A stretch of 64,000 nt of DNA. Source: Pseudomonas sp. URMO17WK12:I11 (lineage in GTDB: Bacteria > Pseudomonadota > Gammaproteobacteria > Pseudomonadales > Pseudomonadaceae). The position numbers were made by a program, and so were the translations under genes. Shown here in pieces: positions 54,550 through 63,308 of the stretch. The DNA is taken from contig NZ_VEDF01000015.1 of assembly GCF_007677725.1 (NCBI RefSeq), positions 1-64,000 of the forward strand, written 5' to 3'. The notes below the pieces were generated by a model. It had not been told where the DNA came from, did no database searches, and worked only from the letters and a program-made list of their open reading frames with translations. How positions within the stretch are numbered: position 1 is the stretch's first letter; the number at the start of each line of letters is the position of its first letter.

Positions 54550-55185
54550 GTGTGGGAATTGGTCAAGTCCGGCGGTTGGATGATGCTGCCGATCATTCTG
54601 AGCTCCATCGTCGCCCTGGCGATCGTCGTCGAACGCCTGTGGACCCTGCGTGCCAGTCGCGTCACCCCGCCGCACTTGCTGGGCCAGGTGTGGATGTGGA
54701 TCAAGGACAAGCAACTCACCAGCGATAAACTCAAGTCACTGCGCGCCGATTCGCCGCTGGGCGAAATCCTGGCGGCGGGCCTTGCCAATTCCCGCCATGG
54801 TCGCGAGATCATGAAAGAGTGCATCGAAGAGGCTGCCTCGCGCGTCATCCACGAACTCGAGCGCTATATCAGCACCCTGGGCACCATCGCCGCCATGGCG
54901 CCGCTGCTCGGCCTGCTCGGCACGGTGCTGGGCATGATCGACATTTTCAGTGCGTTCATGGGCTCGCAGATGACCGCCAATGCCGCTGTGCTCGCCGGCG
55001 GTATATCCAAGGCACTGGTGACCACCGCCGCTGGCCTGATGGTCGGTATCCCCGCCGTGTTCTTTCACCGCTTCCTGCTGCGCCGCATCGACGAACTGGT
55101 GGTCGGCATGGAGCAGGAGGCGATCAAGCTGGTCGAAGTGATCCAGGGCGACCGTGAAGTGGAAGTCGCCGGAGGCAAGGTGTGA
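54550..55185 (+). CDS. exbB: ExbB/TolQ-type proton channel protein
   Basis: The 211-residue MotA/TolQ/ExbB family protein has three membrane helices (about 10-30, 110-135, 155-180), with the conserved LGLLGTVLGMIDIFSAF and AGGISKALVTTAAGL motifs. It forms a proton-driven complex with the following ExbD-like protein, which energises TonB- or Tol-type processes. The GTG at 54550 is chosen for the gaggggg site upstream and the WELVKSGGWMM family start. It overlaps exbD by 4 bp. Confidence 0.92.
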   Translation: MWELVKSGGWMMLPIILSSIVALAIVVERLWTLRASRVTPPHLLGQVWMWIKDKQLTSDKLKSLRADSPLGEILAAGLANSRHGREIMKECIEEAASRVIHELERYISTLGTIAAMAPLLGLLGTVLGMIDIFSAFMGSQMTANAAVLAGGISKALVTTAAGLMVGIPAVFFHRFLLRRIDELVVGMEQEAIKLVEVIQGDREVEVAGGKV

Positions 55186-55616
55186 AGTTTCGGCGCAACC
55201 GCCAGCGCGAGAACGTCGACATCAACCTCGCCTCGCTGATCGACGTGGTGTTCGTTCTGCTGCTGTTCTTCGTGGTTACCACCACCTTCACGCGCGAAAC
55301 CCAACTGCGGGTCGAACTGCCCGAAGCGACCAGCGCCGAGCAGCCGCCGGCCGACCAGGCCAAGCTGGTGGAAGTGACCATCAGCGCCGATGGCGTGTAT
55401 TCGGTGAACAACCACCTGCTGCCCAAGAGTGACTTGGCGACCCTCAGTGAGGCAATCGAGCGCGAGTCCGGCGGCGACAACACCTTGCCGCTGGCCATCA
55501 GCGCCGACGGCAAGACCCCGCATCAGGCCGTGATCACCGCAATGGATGCCGCCGGCAAGCTCGGTTTCAGCCACTTGCGCATGACCACCGTCGAGGCCGC
55601 CCAGGGGAATCCGTGA
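55182..55616 (+). CDS. exbD: ExbD/TolR-type proton channel protein
   Basis: The 144-residue protein has a short cytoplasmic start, one membrane helix (about 20-40) containing the conserved aspartate of NLASLIDVVFVLLLFF, and a periplasmic domain. The start is GTG, overlapping the end of exbB. Its stop codon overlaps the lpxK start. It lies in the lipid A/murein operon and not beside tonB, so its partner is uncertain. Confidence 0.92.
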   Translation: MKFRRNRQRENVDINLASLIDVVFVLLLFFVVTTTFTRETQLRVELPEATSAEQPPADQAKLVEVTISADGVYSVNNHLLPKSDLATLSEAIERESGGDNTLPLAISADGKTPHQAVITAMDAAGKLGFSHLRMTTVEAAQGNP

Positions 55617-56617
55617 TGGCCTTGGCCGATCGCCTGCTTGCCGCCTGGTACGCCGGGCATCCCGCCCTGATGCTGCTGCGCCCGCTCGAAGCCGTGTACC
55701 GGCGTGTGGTCATGCGCAAGCGTGCGCGGTTTCTCAACGGCGAAAGCAGCAGTTACCGTGCGCCGGTGCCGGTGATCGTGGTAGGCAACATTACGGTTGG
55801 CGGCACTGGCAAGACGCCGATGATTCTCTGGCTGATCGAGCACTGCCGCCGACGAGGGCTGAAGGTGGGCGTGGTCAGCCGCGGCTACGGGGCCAAGCCG
55901 CCTCGCTACCCCTGGCGCGTCACGGCGCAGCAGCCAGCCGAGCAGGCCGGCGATGAACCGTTGCTGATCGTGCAGCGCACCGGCGTGCCGCTGATGATCG
56001 ACCCTGACCGGGCAGCTGCGGTACGGGCACTGCTGGCCAGCGAGCCGCTGGACCTGATCCTGTGTGACGATGGCATGCAGCATTATCGCCTGGCGCGGGA
56101 TCTCGAACTGGTGCTGATCGACGCCGCACGTGGGCTCGGCAATGGCCGTTGCCTCCCAGCCGGGCCGCTACGCGAACCGCGCGAGCGCTTGGCCGAAGCG
56201 GATGCTGTGTTGTTCAACGGCGCCGACGGCGACTGTCCCGAGGGTTTCGGCCTGCGCCTGCAGCCCTCTGCCCTGGTCAATCTGCGCAGCGGCGAACGCC
56301 GCGACCTCGACTTCTTTCCGGCAGGCCAGCGCATGCACGCGGTCGCCGGGATCGGTAATCCACAGCGTTTCTTCAACACCCTGCAGGCGCTAGACTGGCA
56401 GCCGCTGGAACATCCGTTTGCCGACCATGCGCAATTCAACGCCCAGAGCCTGGCATTCAGCCCGGCATTGCCGCTGGTGATGACCGAAAAAGACGCGGTC
56501 AAATGCCGAGCCTTCGCGGCCGACGATTGGTGGTATCTGGCGGTCGAAGCTCAACCTACGCCTGCCTTTGGCGCCTGGTTCGATGGGCAGCTGCGACGCT
56601 TGCTGCGCACGGCCTGA
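55616..56617 (+). CDS. lpxK: Tetraacyldisaccharide 4'-kinase LpxK
   Basis: LpxK phosphorylates the 4' position of the lipid A disaccharide at the inner membrane. The 333-residue protein has an N-terminal membrane-associated helix, the Walker A VGNITVGGTGKTP near residue 55, GYGAKPPRYPW, and the LCDDGMQHYRLARD segment with catalytic Asp. The ATG overlaps the exbD stop codon. An adjacent GTG at 55613 is an alternative. Confidence 0.95.
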   Translation: MALADRLLAAWYAGHPALMLLRPLEAVYRRVVMRKRARFLNGESSSYRAPVPVIVVGNITVGGTGKTPMILWLIEHCRRRGLKVGVVSRGYGAKPPRYPWRVTAQQPAEQAGDEPLLIVQRTGVPLMIDPDRAAAVRALLASEPLDLILCDDGMQHYRLARDLELVLIDAARGLGNGRCLPAGPLREPRERLAEADAVLFNGADGDCPEGFGLRLQPSALVNLRSGERRDLDFFPAGQRMHAVAGIGNPQRFFNTLQALDWQPLEHPFADHAQFNAQSLAFSPALPLVMTEKDAVKCRAFAADDWWYLAVEAQPTPAFGAWFDGQLRRLLRTA

Positions 56618-56670
56618 GCGGCTTTGCGCGTTTTCATCATTTGCGGCCATTTGGCCTATAGGAAGTTCTC

Positions 56671-56856
56671 ATGGACACCAAATTGCTCGATATCCTCGCT
56701 TGCCCGATCACCAAAGGCCCGCTCAAGCTCAGCGCCGACAAGACCGAGCTGATCAGCAAGGGTGCAGGCCTGGCCTACCCGATCCGTGACGGCATCCCGG
56801 TGATGCTGGAAAGCGAAGCACGGACCTTGACCGATGACGAGCGTCTGGACAAATGA
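56671..56856 (+). CDS. Trm112/UPF0434 family small protein
   Basis: The 61-residue protein has the family pattern LLDILACPITKGPL and AYPIRDGIPVML. The single Cys-Pro suggests that the zinc ribbon is incomplete, as in other bacterial members. It stands between lpxK and kdsB, its usual position, and overlaps kdsB by 4 bp. Function is unsettled. Confidence 0.93.
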   Translation: MDTKLLDILACPITKGPLKLSADKTELISKGAGLAYPIRDGIPVMLESEARTLTDDERLDK

Positions 56857-57617
56857 GCGTCGATTTCACTGTGGTGATTCCGGCCCGACTGCGCTCCACG
56901 CGTCTGCCGGGCAAGCCGCTATTGGCCATCGCTGGCAAGCCCATGATCCAACATGTGTGGGAGCAGGCCCGCAAGAGCGGTGCCAGCCGTGTGGTCATCG
57001 CCACCGATGACGCCAGCATCGTCGAGGCCTGCCAAGCATTTGGGGCCGAGGTGCTGATGACCCGTGCAGATCACGAGTCAGGCACCGACCGCCTGGCTGA
57101 AGTCGCGGCGCACCTGGGCCTGCCGGTCGAGGCCATCATCGTCAACGTGCAAGGTGACGAGCCGTTGATCCCGCCGGTGATCATCGATCAGGTAGCGGCC
57201 AACCTTGCCGCCCACCCGCAGGCCAGCATCGCTACCCTCGCCGAGCCGATCGAGCAACCGCAGACCGTGTTCAACCCCAACGCGGTGAAGGTAGTCAGTG
57301 ACAAGAATGGCCTGGCCTTGAGCTTCAGTCGCGCGCCCTTGCCTTGGGCGCGCGATGCCTTCGCCACTAATCGCGACGTGCTGCCGCAAGGCGTACCGTA
57401 CCGTCGTCACATCGGCATGTATGCCTACCGTGTCGGCTTCCTCCAGGACTTCGTCAGCTGGGGCCCATGCTGGCTCGAGCAAGCCGAGGCGCTGGAGCAG
57501 CTGCGGGCCTTGTGGCATGGCGTGCGGATCCATGTCGAGGACGCGATCGAGGCGCCGGCAGTCGGTGTCGACACCCCTGAAGACCTGGAGCGCGTTCGGC
57601 GCTTGCTGGAGGCCTGA
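56853..57617 (+). CDS. kdsB: 3-deoxy-manno-octulosonate cytidylyltransferase KdsB
   Basis: KdsB activates KDO with CTP for lipopolysaccharide inner core synthesis. The 254-residue protein has the nucleotide-binding start IPARLRSTRLPGKPL, the VQGDEPLIPP motif with the metal-binding Asp, and the YRVGFL/LEQAEALEQLR segments. Length matches the family (about 250). It overlaps the phosphatase gene by one base. Confidence 0.96.
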   Translation: MSVDFTVVIPARLRSTRLPGKPLLAIAGKPMIQHVWEQARKSGASRVVIATDDASIVEACQAFGAEVLMTRADHESGTDRLAEVAAHLGLPVEAIIVNVQGDEPLIPPVIIDQVAANLAAHPQASIATLAEPIEQPQTVFNPNAVKVVSDKNGLALSFSRAPLPWARDAFATNRDVLPQGVPYRRHIGMYAYRVGFLQDFVSWGPCWLEQAEALEQLRALWHGVRIHVEDAIEAPAVGVDTPEDLERVRRLLEA

Positions 57618-58081
57618 TGCGCATTCTGTTCGTCTGCCTGGGTAATATCTGCCGCTCGCCGACCGCCGAAGCGGTGCTGCGTCATCAGCTGCAAGCTGCC
57701 GGCCTGGCTGATCACGTGCAGGTAGCCTCTGCCGGCACCGGTGACTGGCATGTCGGCAAAGCGCCCGACAGCCGTACCTGCAAGGCGGCGCTGGCGCGCG
57801 GCTACGATCTGTCGCAGCAGCGCGCCCAGCAGGTCAAAGCCGCGCATTTTGCCGAGTACGACCTGATCCTGGCGATGGATGAGAGCAACCTCAGTCATCT
57901 GCGCAGTTTGCGCCCACACGCTGCTGCAGGCGAGCTGGACCTGTTCCTGCGCCGCTTTGGCGCGGCAGTGGACGAAGTGCCCGACCCTTACTACGGTGGC
58001 AGCGAGGGCTTCGAGCAAGTCCTTGACCTGATCGAGGCGGCCTGCCGTGAGCTGGTCGTGGAAATCAAGGGGCGACTATGA
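57617..58081 (+). CDS. Low-molecular-weight protein tyrosine phosphatase
   Basis: The 154-residue enzyme has the P-loop VCLGNICRSP at residues 6-15 (CX5R signature) and the general-acid Asp in VPDPYYGG near residue 117. It is conserved between kdsB and murB in pseudomonads, overlapping each by 1-4 bp. Its physiological substrate is unknown. Confidence 0.94.
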   Translation: MRILFVCLGNICRSPTAEAVLRHQLQAAGLADHVQVASAGTGDWHVGKAPDSRTCKAALARGYDLSQQRAQQVKAAHFAEYDLILAMDESNLSHLRSLRPHAAAGELDLFLRRFGAAVDEVPDPYYGGSEGFEQVLDLIEAACRELVVEIKGRL

Positions 58082-59097
58082 CGGCGGCTTGGCAGGAGCA
58101 GGTCTCGCTCAAGCCCTTCAATACCTTCGGTATCGACGTCAACGCCCGCTACCTGGCCCAGCCCAGCAACGATCAACAAGTGCGCGAGGCCCTGGCCGAG
58201 GCGCAACAGCGTGGGTTGGCAGTCCTGGTGATCGGTGGCGGCAGCAACCTGCTGTTGACCCGTGACATCGACGCATTGGTGCTGCACATGGCCAGTCGTG
58301 GCCGACGAGTGCTCAGCGATGATGGCGAGCAGGTGGTGGTCGAGGCCGAGGCCGGCGAGGCCTGGCATCCGTTCGTGCAATGGACGTTGGCCCAGGGCTT
58401 CTGCGGCCTTGAGAATCTCAGCCTGATTCCGGGCACGGTCGGCGCCGCGCCCATGCAGAATGTCGGCGCCTATGGCGTCGAGATCAAGGACATCTTCGCC
58501 GGCCTCACTGCGCTTGACCGCCAGACGGGTGAGCTGCGCGATTTCGATCTGCAGGCCTGTGCTTTTGGCTACCGCGATAGCGTTTTCAAGCGTAATCCGG
58601 GGCGCTGGTTGATCCTGCGCGTGCGCTTTGCCTTGAGTCATACGCTGCGAGCACACCTGGATTACGGTCCGGTGCGTCAGCGCCTGACGGAGCAGGGAGT
58701 TGATGAGCCGAGCGCCCAGGCGATCAGCGATGCCATTTGCAGTATCCGCCGCGAAAAACTGCCAGACCCTGCCGAGCTTGGCAATGCCGGGAGTTTCTTC
58801 AAGAACCCGGTGGTGTCGGCTGAATGCGCAGAGCAGATTCGCAGCCAGCATCCGGGCCTTGTGGCCTATCCGCAGGCACAGGGCCAAGTCAAGCTCGCGG
58901 CGGGCTGGCTGATCGAGCAAGCGGGCTGGAAGGGTTATCGCGAGGGCGATGCTGGGGTGCATCGTTTGCAATCGTTGGTGCTGGTCAATTATGGCCAGGC
59001 GAGCGGGGCGCAGATGCACGCGCTGGCGCTGAAAATCCAGGCTGACGTGCAGCGACGTTTTGGCGTTGAGTTGGAGATGGAGCCTAACCTCTACTGA
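58078..59097 (+). CDS. murB: UDP-N-acetylenolpyruvoylglucosamine reductase MurB
   Basis: MurB reduces the enolpyruvyl group of UDP-GlcNAc in peptidoglycan precursor synthesis with FAD and NADPH. The 339-residue type I enzyme shows VIGGGSNLLLT, PGTVGAAPMQNVGAYG, FGYRDSVFK with catalytic Ser and GSFFKNPVV; the length equals E. coli MurB. It is the last gene of the operon and is followed by a strong terminator. Confidence 0.96.
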   Translation: MTAAWQEQVSLKPFNTFGIDVNARYLAQPSNDQQVREALAEAQQRGLAVLVIGGGSNLLLTRDIDALVLHMASRGRRVLSDDGEQVVVEAEAGEAWHPFVQWTLAQGFCGLENLSLIPGTVGAAPMQNVGAYGVEIKDIFAGLTALDRQTGELRDFDLQACAFGYRDSVFKRNPGRWLILRVRFALSHTLRAHLDYGPVRQRLTEQGVDEPSAQAISDAICSIRREKLPDPAELGNAGSFFKNPVVSAECAEQIRSQHPGLVAYPQAQGQVKLAAGWLIEQAGWKGYREGDAGVHRLQSLVLVNYGQASGAQMHALALKIQADVQRRFGVELEMEPNLY

Positions 59098-59155
59098 GTG
59101 TCTGGCCCGACATTGCACTGTAGTGTGGCCGCTTGTCTCTTGATACGCAGCCAAT

Positions 59156-59190
59156 AAAAAGCCCCGCCAGTTCGCACTGGCGGGGCTTTT
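59156..59190. terminator. Bidirectional terminator between murB and rne
   Basis: An aaaagccccgccag/ctggcggggctttt stem with a six-base loop has T-rich ends on both strands and lies between two convergent genes. Confidence 0.93.
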
Positions 59191-59206
59191 CATTCAGGCC
59201 TGGCTA

Positions 59207-62200
59207 TCAACCGTGCTGAGGCTTTTGCTCATCGGCGGTTTCCAGCACTGGCTCGGCAGCGGCTTGGGCGGCTTTGGCGGCCGCTTCGGCTTCCCGCTTG
59301 CGACGGCGCACTTCACGCGGATCGTTCGGCGCACGGCCATTGGGCAGCATGACAGTGGCGGCTTCGGCGGTTTCGACTACCGCCGGCGCCGGGGTTGGCT
59401 CAGCGATCACCGGGGCCGATTCGATAGCGACCGGTGCAGGTTCTGCGGTTGCCTCTGGCTGATGGTCGGCCGCAGGTTGCGATGCCTCGAAAGTCGGCGC
59501 TTGCTCAGCGGCTGCCTGTGGCTTTTCCGCTTCACCCGCCTCGACCACCGCAGCTTCTGCGACTGCAACCTGCTCATCGGCAGGCGCTTGAAGGGCCGGT
59601 ACTTCAAGCGGCGCCGGGGTGGCGACTTCAGGCTCGGCAGCGACTGGCGCTTGGTCGGCAGCCGGCTGCGGCACGACTTCTACGACAGGCTTTTCATTGG
59701 CTTCGACGGCAGCGACCGGCTCGCTGACTGGCTGCTCGACCACTGGCGCGATGACGAACTCCTCGGTCTGGGCGACGACTTCGGTACGCTCGGCTGGCTG
59801 GGCAACCTCGCTGTCCTCGGTAGTGACCGCGACAGCGCTGGCGCGTTCGGCCTGCTGGTTGGCCTGGGCTTCGGCATCGGCGCTGATGTTGCTGCTCGCA
59901 ACAGCGGCGGTGACCGCAAGACCTGCAGCGAGCTCTGCGCCAAGCTCTGTAGCCTGGTGCTGCTGCGCGGACTCCTCGTTGCCTTCTTCCTCGCTGCCTT
60001 CGATCAGATCACCGTTGGCATTGCGCTGGCGCTCACGACGATTGCTGCGACGACGCTGGCCACGCGAGCGGCGACGCGGACGCTCGCCATCGGCGCCTTC
60101 GAGCTCCTCCTGCAGCGCTTCTTCGTTCGGCAGTTGTTCCTCAGCAAGCTCGGCAGCCTGTTCGGCAACCTGCTCGGCTGGGCGTGGCTGGCGCTCGTCG
60201 CGCGCTGGGCGAGGCTGACGCTCTTCGCGAGGCGTACGCTCTTCACGCGGAGCACGTTCTTCACGCGGGGCACGTTCCTCACGCGCTTCACGCGGGGCAC
60301 GTTCTTCACGCGGCGCGCGCTCTTCACGGGGTGCACGTTCTTCACGCGTTTCACGCGGGGCACGTTCTTCACGCGGGGCACGTTCTTCGCGTGGTGCGCG
60401 CTCTTCACGGGCTACGCGTTCTTCGCGCGGCTGACGCTCCTCACGCTCGGTAGGGGTGACGTCCAGCGGCTCGCGCAGCTCACGTACACGCTCTTCGCCA
60501 CGGTTGCCGCGACGGTCTTCGCGCGGCTGGCGTGGCGCACGCTCTTCCCGCGGGGCACGCTCTTCACGAGGGGCGCGTTCTTCGCGAGGCGCACGTTCTT
60601 CGCGTGGTTGGCGCTCTTCACGCGGGGCGCGCTCGGCGCGGTCTTCACGTGGCTTGCGCTCTTCATCGCGGCGGCCGTTGCGGTTGCGGCTTTGCTGGCG
60701 ACCGTTGCGACGCTCTTCGTTGCGCTGTGGACGTTCGGCTGCTGGCTTCTCGGCAGCGGCGACCACGGGTGCAGCAGGTTCTTCCTTGCCGGCGAACAGG
60801 CTGACCAGCGACTTCACCAGGCCCTTGAACAGGCTTGGCTCAGGGGCGCTTGGTGCCGGCGCAGGCGCTGCAGCCGGCTGCGCTTCTTCGTTCGAGGTCG
60901 GGACCGGGGCGTTGGCCCGAGCCGGTGCCGTCTTCACCGCAGCCTCCTGGCGAACCAGGGTGCGGGTAGCGGTTGGCTGCGGGGCTTCTTCGGCCTCGGA
61001 GGCGGCGATTTCGTAGCTGGACTGGTTGTTCAGCACTTCCGGATTGTCGTCGCGCAGGCGCTGGACTTCGAAGTGCGGGGTTTCCAGGTGGTCGTTCGGC
61101 AGGATGATGATGCGGGCGCGGGTGCGCAGTTCGATCTTGGTGATCGAGTTGCGCTTCTCGTTGAGCAGGAACGCGGCAACCGGAATCGGCACCTGGGCGC
61201 GAACTTCGGCGGTGCGGTCCTTCAGCGCTTCTTCTTCGATCAGGCGCAGGATCGCCAGCGACAGCGATTCGACGTCACGGATGATGCCGGTGCCGGAGCA
61301 GCGCGGGCAGACGATGCCGCTGCTTTCGCCCAGCGAAGGACGCAGGCGCTGACGCGACATTTCCAGCAGGCCGAAGCGCGAAATGCGGCCAACTTGAACG
61401 CGGGCGCGGTCGGCTTCCAGGCATTCGCGGACACGTTCTTCCACGGCGCGCTGGTTCTTCGCCGGGGTCATGTCGATGAAGTCGATGACGATCAGGCCGC
61501 CAATGTCACGCAGGCGCAACTGGCGGGCGATTTCTTCGGCCGCTTCCAGGTTGGTCTGCAGTGCGGTTTCCTCGATGTCGCTGCCTTTGGTGGCGCGCGC
61601 CGAGTTGATGTCGATGGAAACCAGCGCCTCGGTCGGGTCGATCACGATCGAGCCGCCCGACGGCAGGTCGACCACGCGCTGGAAGGCGGTTTCGATCTGG
61701 CTTTCGATCTGGAAGCGGTTGAACAGCGGTACGCTGTCTTCGTACAGCTTGACCTTGCTGGCGTACTGCGGCATCACCTGGCGGATGAACGTCAGGGCTT
61801 CTTCCTGGGCATCGATGCTGTCGATCAGCACTTCGCCGATGTCCTGGCGCAGGTAGTCGCGGATGGCGCGGATGATGACGTTGCTTTCCTGGTAGATCAG
61901 GAAAGGCGCGGCGCGATCCTGGGACGCTTCCTTGATGGCGGTCCACAGTTGCAGCAGGTAGTCGAGGTCCCACTGCATTTCTTCGCTGCTGCGGCCCAGG
62001 CCTGCAGTGCGCACGATCAGGCCCATGTCGCCTGGAACGGTGAGGCCGTTCAGCGCTTCGCGCAGTTCGTTGCGTTCTTCGCCTTCGATGCGGCGGGAAA
62101 TGCCACCGGCACGCGGGTTGTTGGGCATCAGCACCAGGTAGCGGCCAGCCAGGCTGATGAAGGTGGTCAGGGCCGCGCCTTTGTTGCCGCGCTCTTCCTT

Positions 62201-62509
62201 CTCGACCTGGACGATGACTTCCTGGCCTTCGCTCAGGACTTCCTTGATGTTGACCCGGCCTTCAGGGGCTTTCTTGAAGTATTCGCGGGAGATTTCCTTC
62301 AGCGGCAGAAAGCCGTGACGTTCGGAGCCGAAGTCGACGAAGGCGGCTTCGAGGCTGGGCTCGATCCGGGTGATCTTGCCTTTGTAGATGTTGGCCTTTT
62401 TCTGCTCACGCGCGCCGGACTCGATGTCCAGATCGTAGAGACGTTGGCCGTCCACCAGGGCTACACGCAACTCTTCGGGTTGAGTTGCGTTAATCAGCAT
62501 TCTTTTCAT
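59207..62509 (-). CDS. rne: Ribonuclease E
   Basis: RNase E is the endonuclease that starts mRNA decay and processes rRNA and tRNA. The 1100-residue protein has the N-terminal catalytic half (about 1-520) with the S1 domain (about 38-125), FVDFGSERHGFLPL, the DNase-like site (VSIDINSARAT and VIDFIDM with the two metal-binding Asp), and the Zn-link CPRCSGTG near residue 404. The C-terminal half is disordered and arginine-rich (PREERA-type tandem repeats), then Ala/Val/Glu-rich to the end, the expected scaffold for the degradosome. The start at 62509 gives the classical MKRMLINAT. A long structured leader precedes it. Confidence 0.97.
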   Translation of the reverse strand: MKRMLINATQPEELRVALVDGQRLYDLDIESGAREQKKANIYKGKITRIEPSLEAAFVDFGSERHGFLPLKEISREYFKKAPEGRVNIKEVLSEGQEVIVQVEKEERGNKGAALTTFISLAGRYLVLMPNNPRAGGISRRIEGEERNELREALNGLTVPGDMGLIVRTAGLGRSSEEMQWDLDYLLQLWTAIKEASQDRAAPFLIYQESNVIIRAIRDYLRQDIGEVLIDSIDAQEEALTFIRQVMPQYASKVKLYEDSVPLFNRFQIESQIETAFQRVVDLPSGGSIVIDPTEALVSIDINSARATKGSDIEETALQTNLEAAEEIARQLRLRDIGGLIVIDFIDMTPAKNQRAVEERVRECLEADRARVQVGRISRFGLLEMSRQRLRPSLGESSGIVCPRCSGTGIIRDVESLSLAILRLIEEEALKDRTAEVRAQVPIPVAAFLLNEKRNSITKIELRTRARIIILPNDHLETPHFEVQRLRDDNPEVLNNQSSYEIAASEAEEAPQPTATRTLVRQEAAVKTAPARANAPVPTSNEEAQPAAAPAPAPSAPEPSLFKGLVKSLVSLFAGKEEPAAPVVAAAEKPAAERPQRNEERRNGRQQSRNRNGRRDEERKPREDRAERAPREERQPREERAPREERAPREERAPREERAPRQPREDRRGNRGEERVRELREPLDVTPTEREERQPREERVAREERAPREERAPREERAPRETREERAPREERAPREERAPREAREERAPREERAPREERTPREERQPRPARDERQPRPAEQVAEQAAELAEEQLPNEEALQEELEGADGERPRRRSRGQRRRSNRRERQRNANGDLIEGSEEEGNEESAQQHQATELGAELAAGLAVTAAVASSNISADAEAQANQQAERASAVAVTTEDSEVAQPAERTEVVAQTEEFVIAPVVEQPVSEPVAAVEANEKPVVEVVPQPAADQAPVAAEPEVATPAPLEVPALQAPADEQVAVAEAAVVEAGEAEKPQAAAEQAPTFEASQPAADHQPEATAEPAPVAIESAPVIAEPTPAPAVVETAEAATVMLPNGRAPNDPREVRRRKREAEAAAKAAQAAAEPVLETADEQKPQHG
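60230..60660 (-). repeat. Tandem repeats in the arginine-rich scaffold of rne
   Basis: Within rne the codons for the heptad-like unit REERAPRE recur about twenty times with small variants (RQPREE, RETREE, REAREE). The repeats encode the RNA-binding arginine-rich region. Copy number probably varies between strains. Confidence 0.85.
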
Positions 62510-63100
62510 GTTGTACCGTCGGTTTCCGGGCTGCCGGAAACGGCGTGCGGCACACACGACTTCTCATGGTCGGTGCCAAGGTGCGCAAAGGGTAGCCGGG
62601 GCCACCCCCGTGTCGAGCGACGTTCGGCACCAGCCGGTTGCCCAGCCTGCCGTTGTCGCGACGACGCGTCCTGTTTGCTGCGGTGCCTACCAGGCCCCGG
62701 TGGCTTCGAATGGGTATCCGAATCAACCAAGCGGGCCTGGTGCACTCAGTCAGGAGGAGGAATCAACCGTCAGCCGTGGACGCCCGGGGGCATCTGTTCA
62801 GGACCTTATCCGCTCGCCGGCATGTTAATGGGCCGGTGGCCGGACGCGGTGCTACACGGTCCGAGGGCTGTGCATCTCCACCCTGCACGTATCCCTGATA
62901 ATTCGGGTGCTGCCGCGCGCTGAATCCGCAACGGGTTGCATTTTTCGCCAGCTCCGATTCCAGAGCTGACGCCATTACATGTCCAAGGCAGGTATTTCCG
63001 AAGTATTCGCCGGGCGGTGCCGGAAGCGACGGGGCGGGCAGAGGTGCAGCGAAAAGAATCGGGAAGCAGGTGAACAACCACACTTGTCGTTTTTTTTCGG
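62510..63100 (-). promoter_or_regulatory. Long structured 5' leader of rne
   Basis: The 799 bp between rne and rluC have no credible gene. Next to the rne start is an 8-bp perfect hairpin gtttccgg/ccggaaac (62522-62541), only 12 bases before the ATG, with no clear Shine-Dalgarno sequence. Further upstream are a branched stem closed by accaggccc/gggcctggt (62689-62697 with 62733-62741) and a cagctc/gagctg hairpin (62949-62968). RNase E in enterics controls its own mRNA through leader hairpins, and a distinct rne leader motif is described in Pseudomonadales (rne-II). Assignment to it is from memory. Confidence 0.6.
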
Positions 63101-63308
63101 TCTTCTCTACACAGCGCTGGTGGCGATTCCAGGCAATTCGGTAAACTGGCGAAAACCCCGTAGGACGGCCTCGCGTCCTGCAGAATTGCGTAGGTCAGGA
63201 ACCGGCCAAGGGCCTGGTTTCACTGGCCTGCCGCTTATGGCGGCGTTCGCGACTATAGCAGTAATGATTAAGTGCTTCAATTCCATAAAAAATTGTTATG
63301 ATCCCGCC
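63101..63308. other. Upstream region of rluC
   Basis: The only feature seen is a small aggacg/cgtcct hairpin (63162-63179). TATGAT at 63297-63302 matches a -10 but overlaps the start region, so its use is doubtful. Confidence 0.4.

Noticed and set aside
59213..62923. 1236-codon open frame on the plus strand opposite rne
   Set aside because: It mirrors the RNase E gene and its leader, has biased low-complexity composition typical of the antisense of a GC-rich gene, and no recognisable domain.
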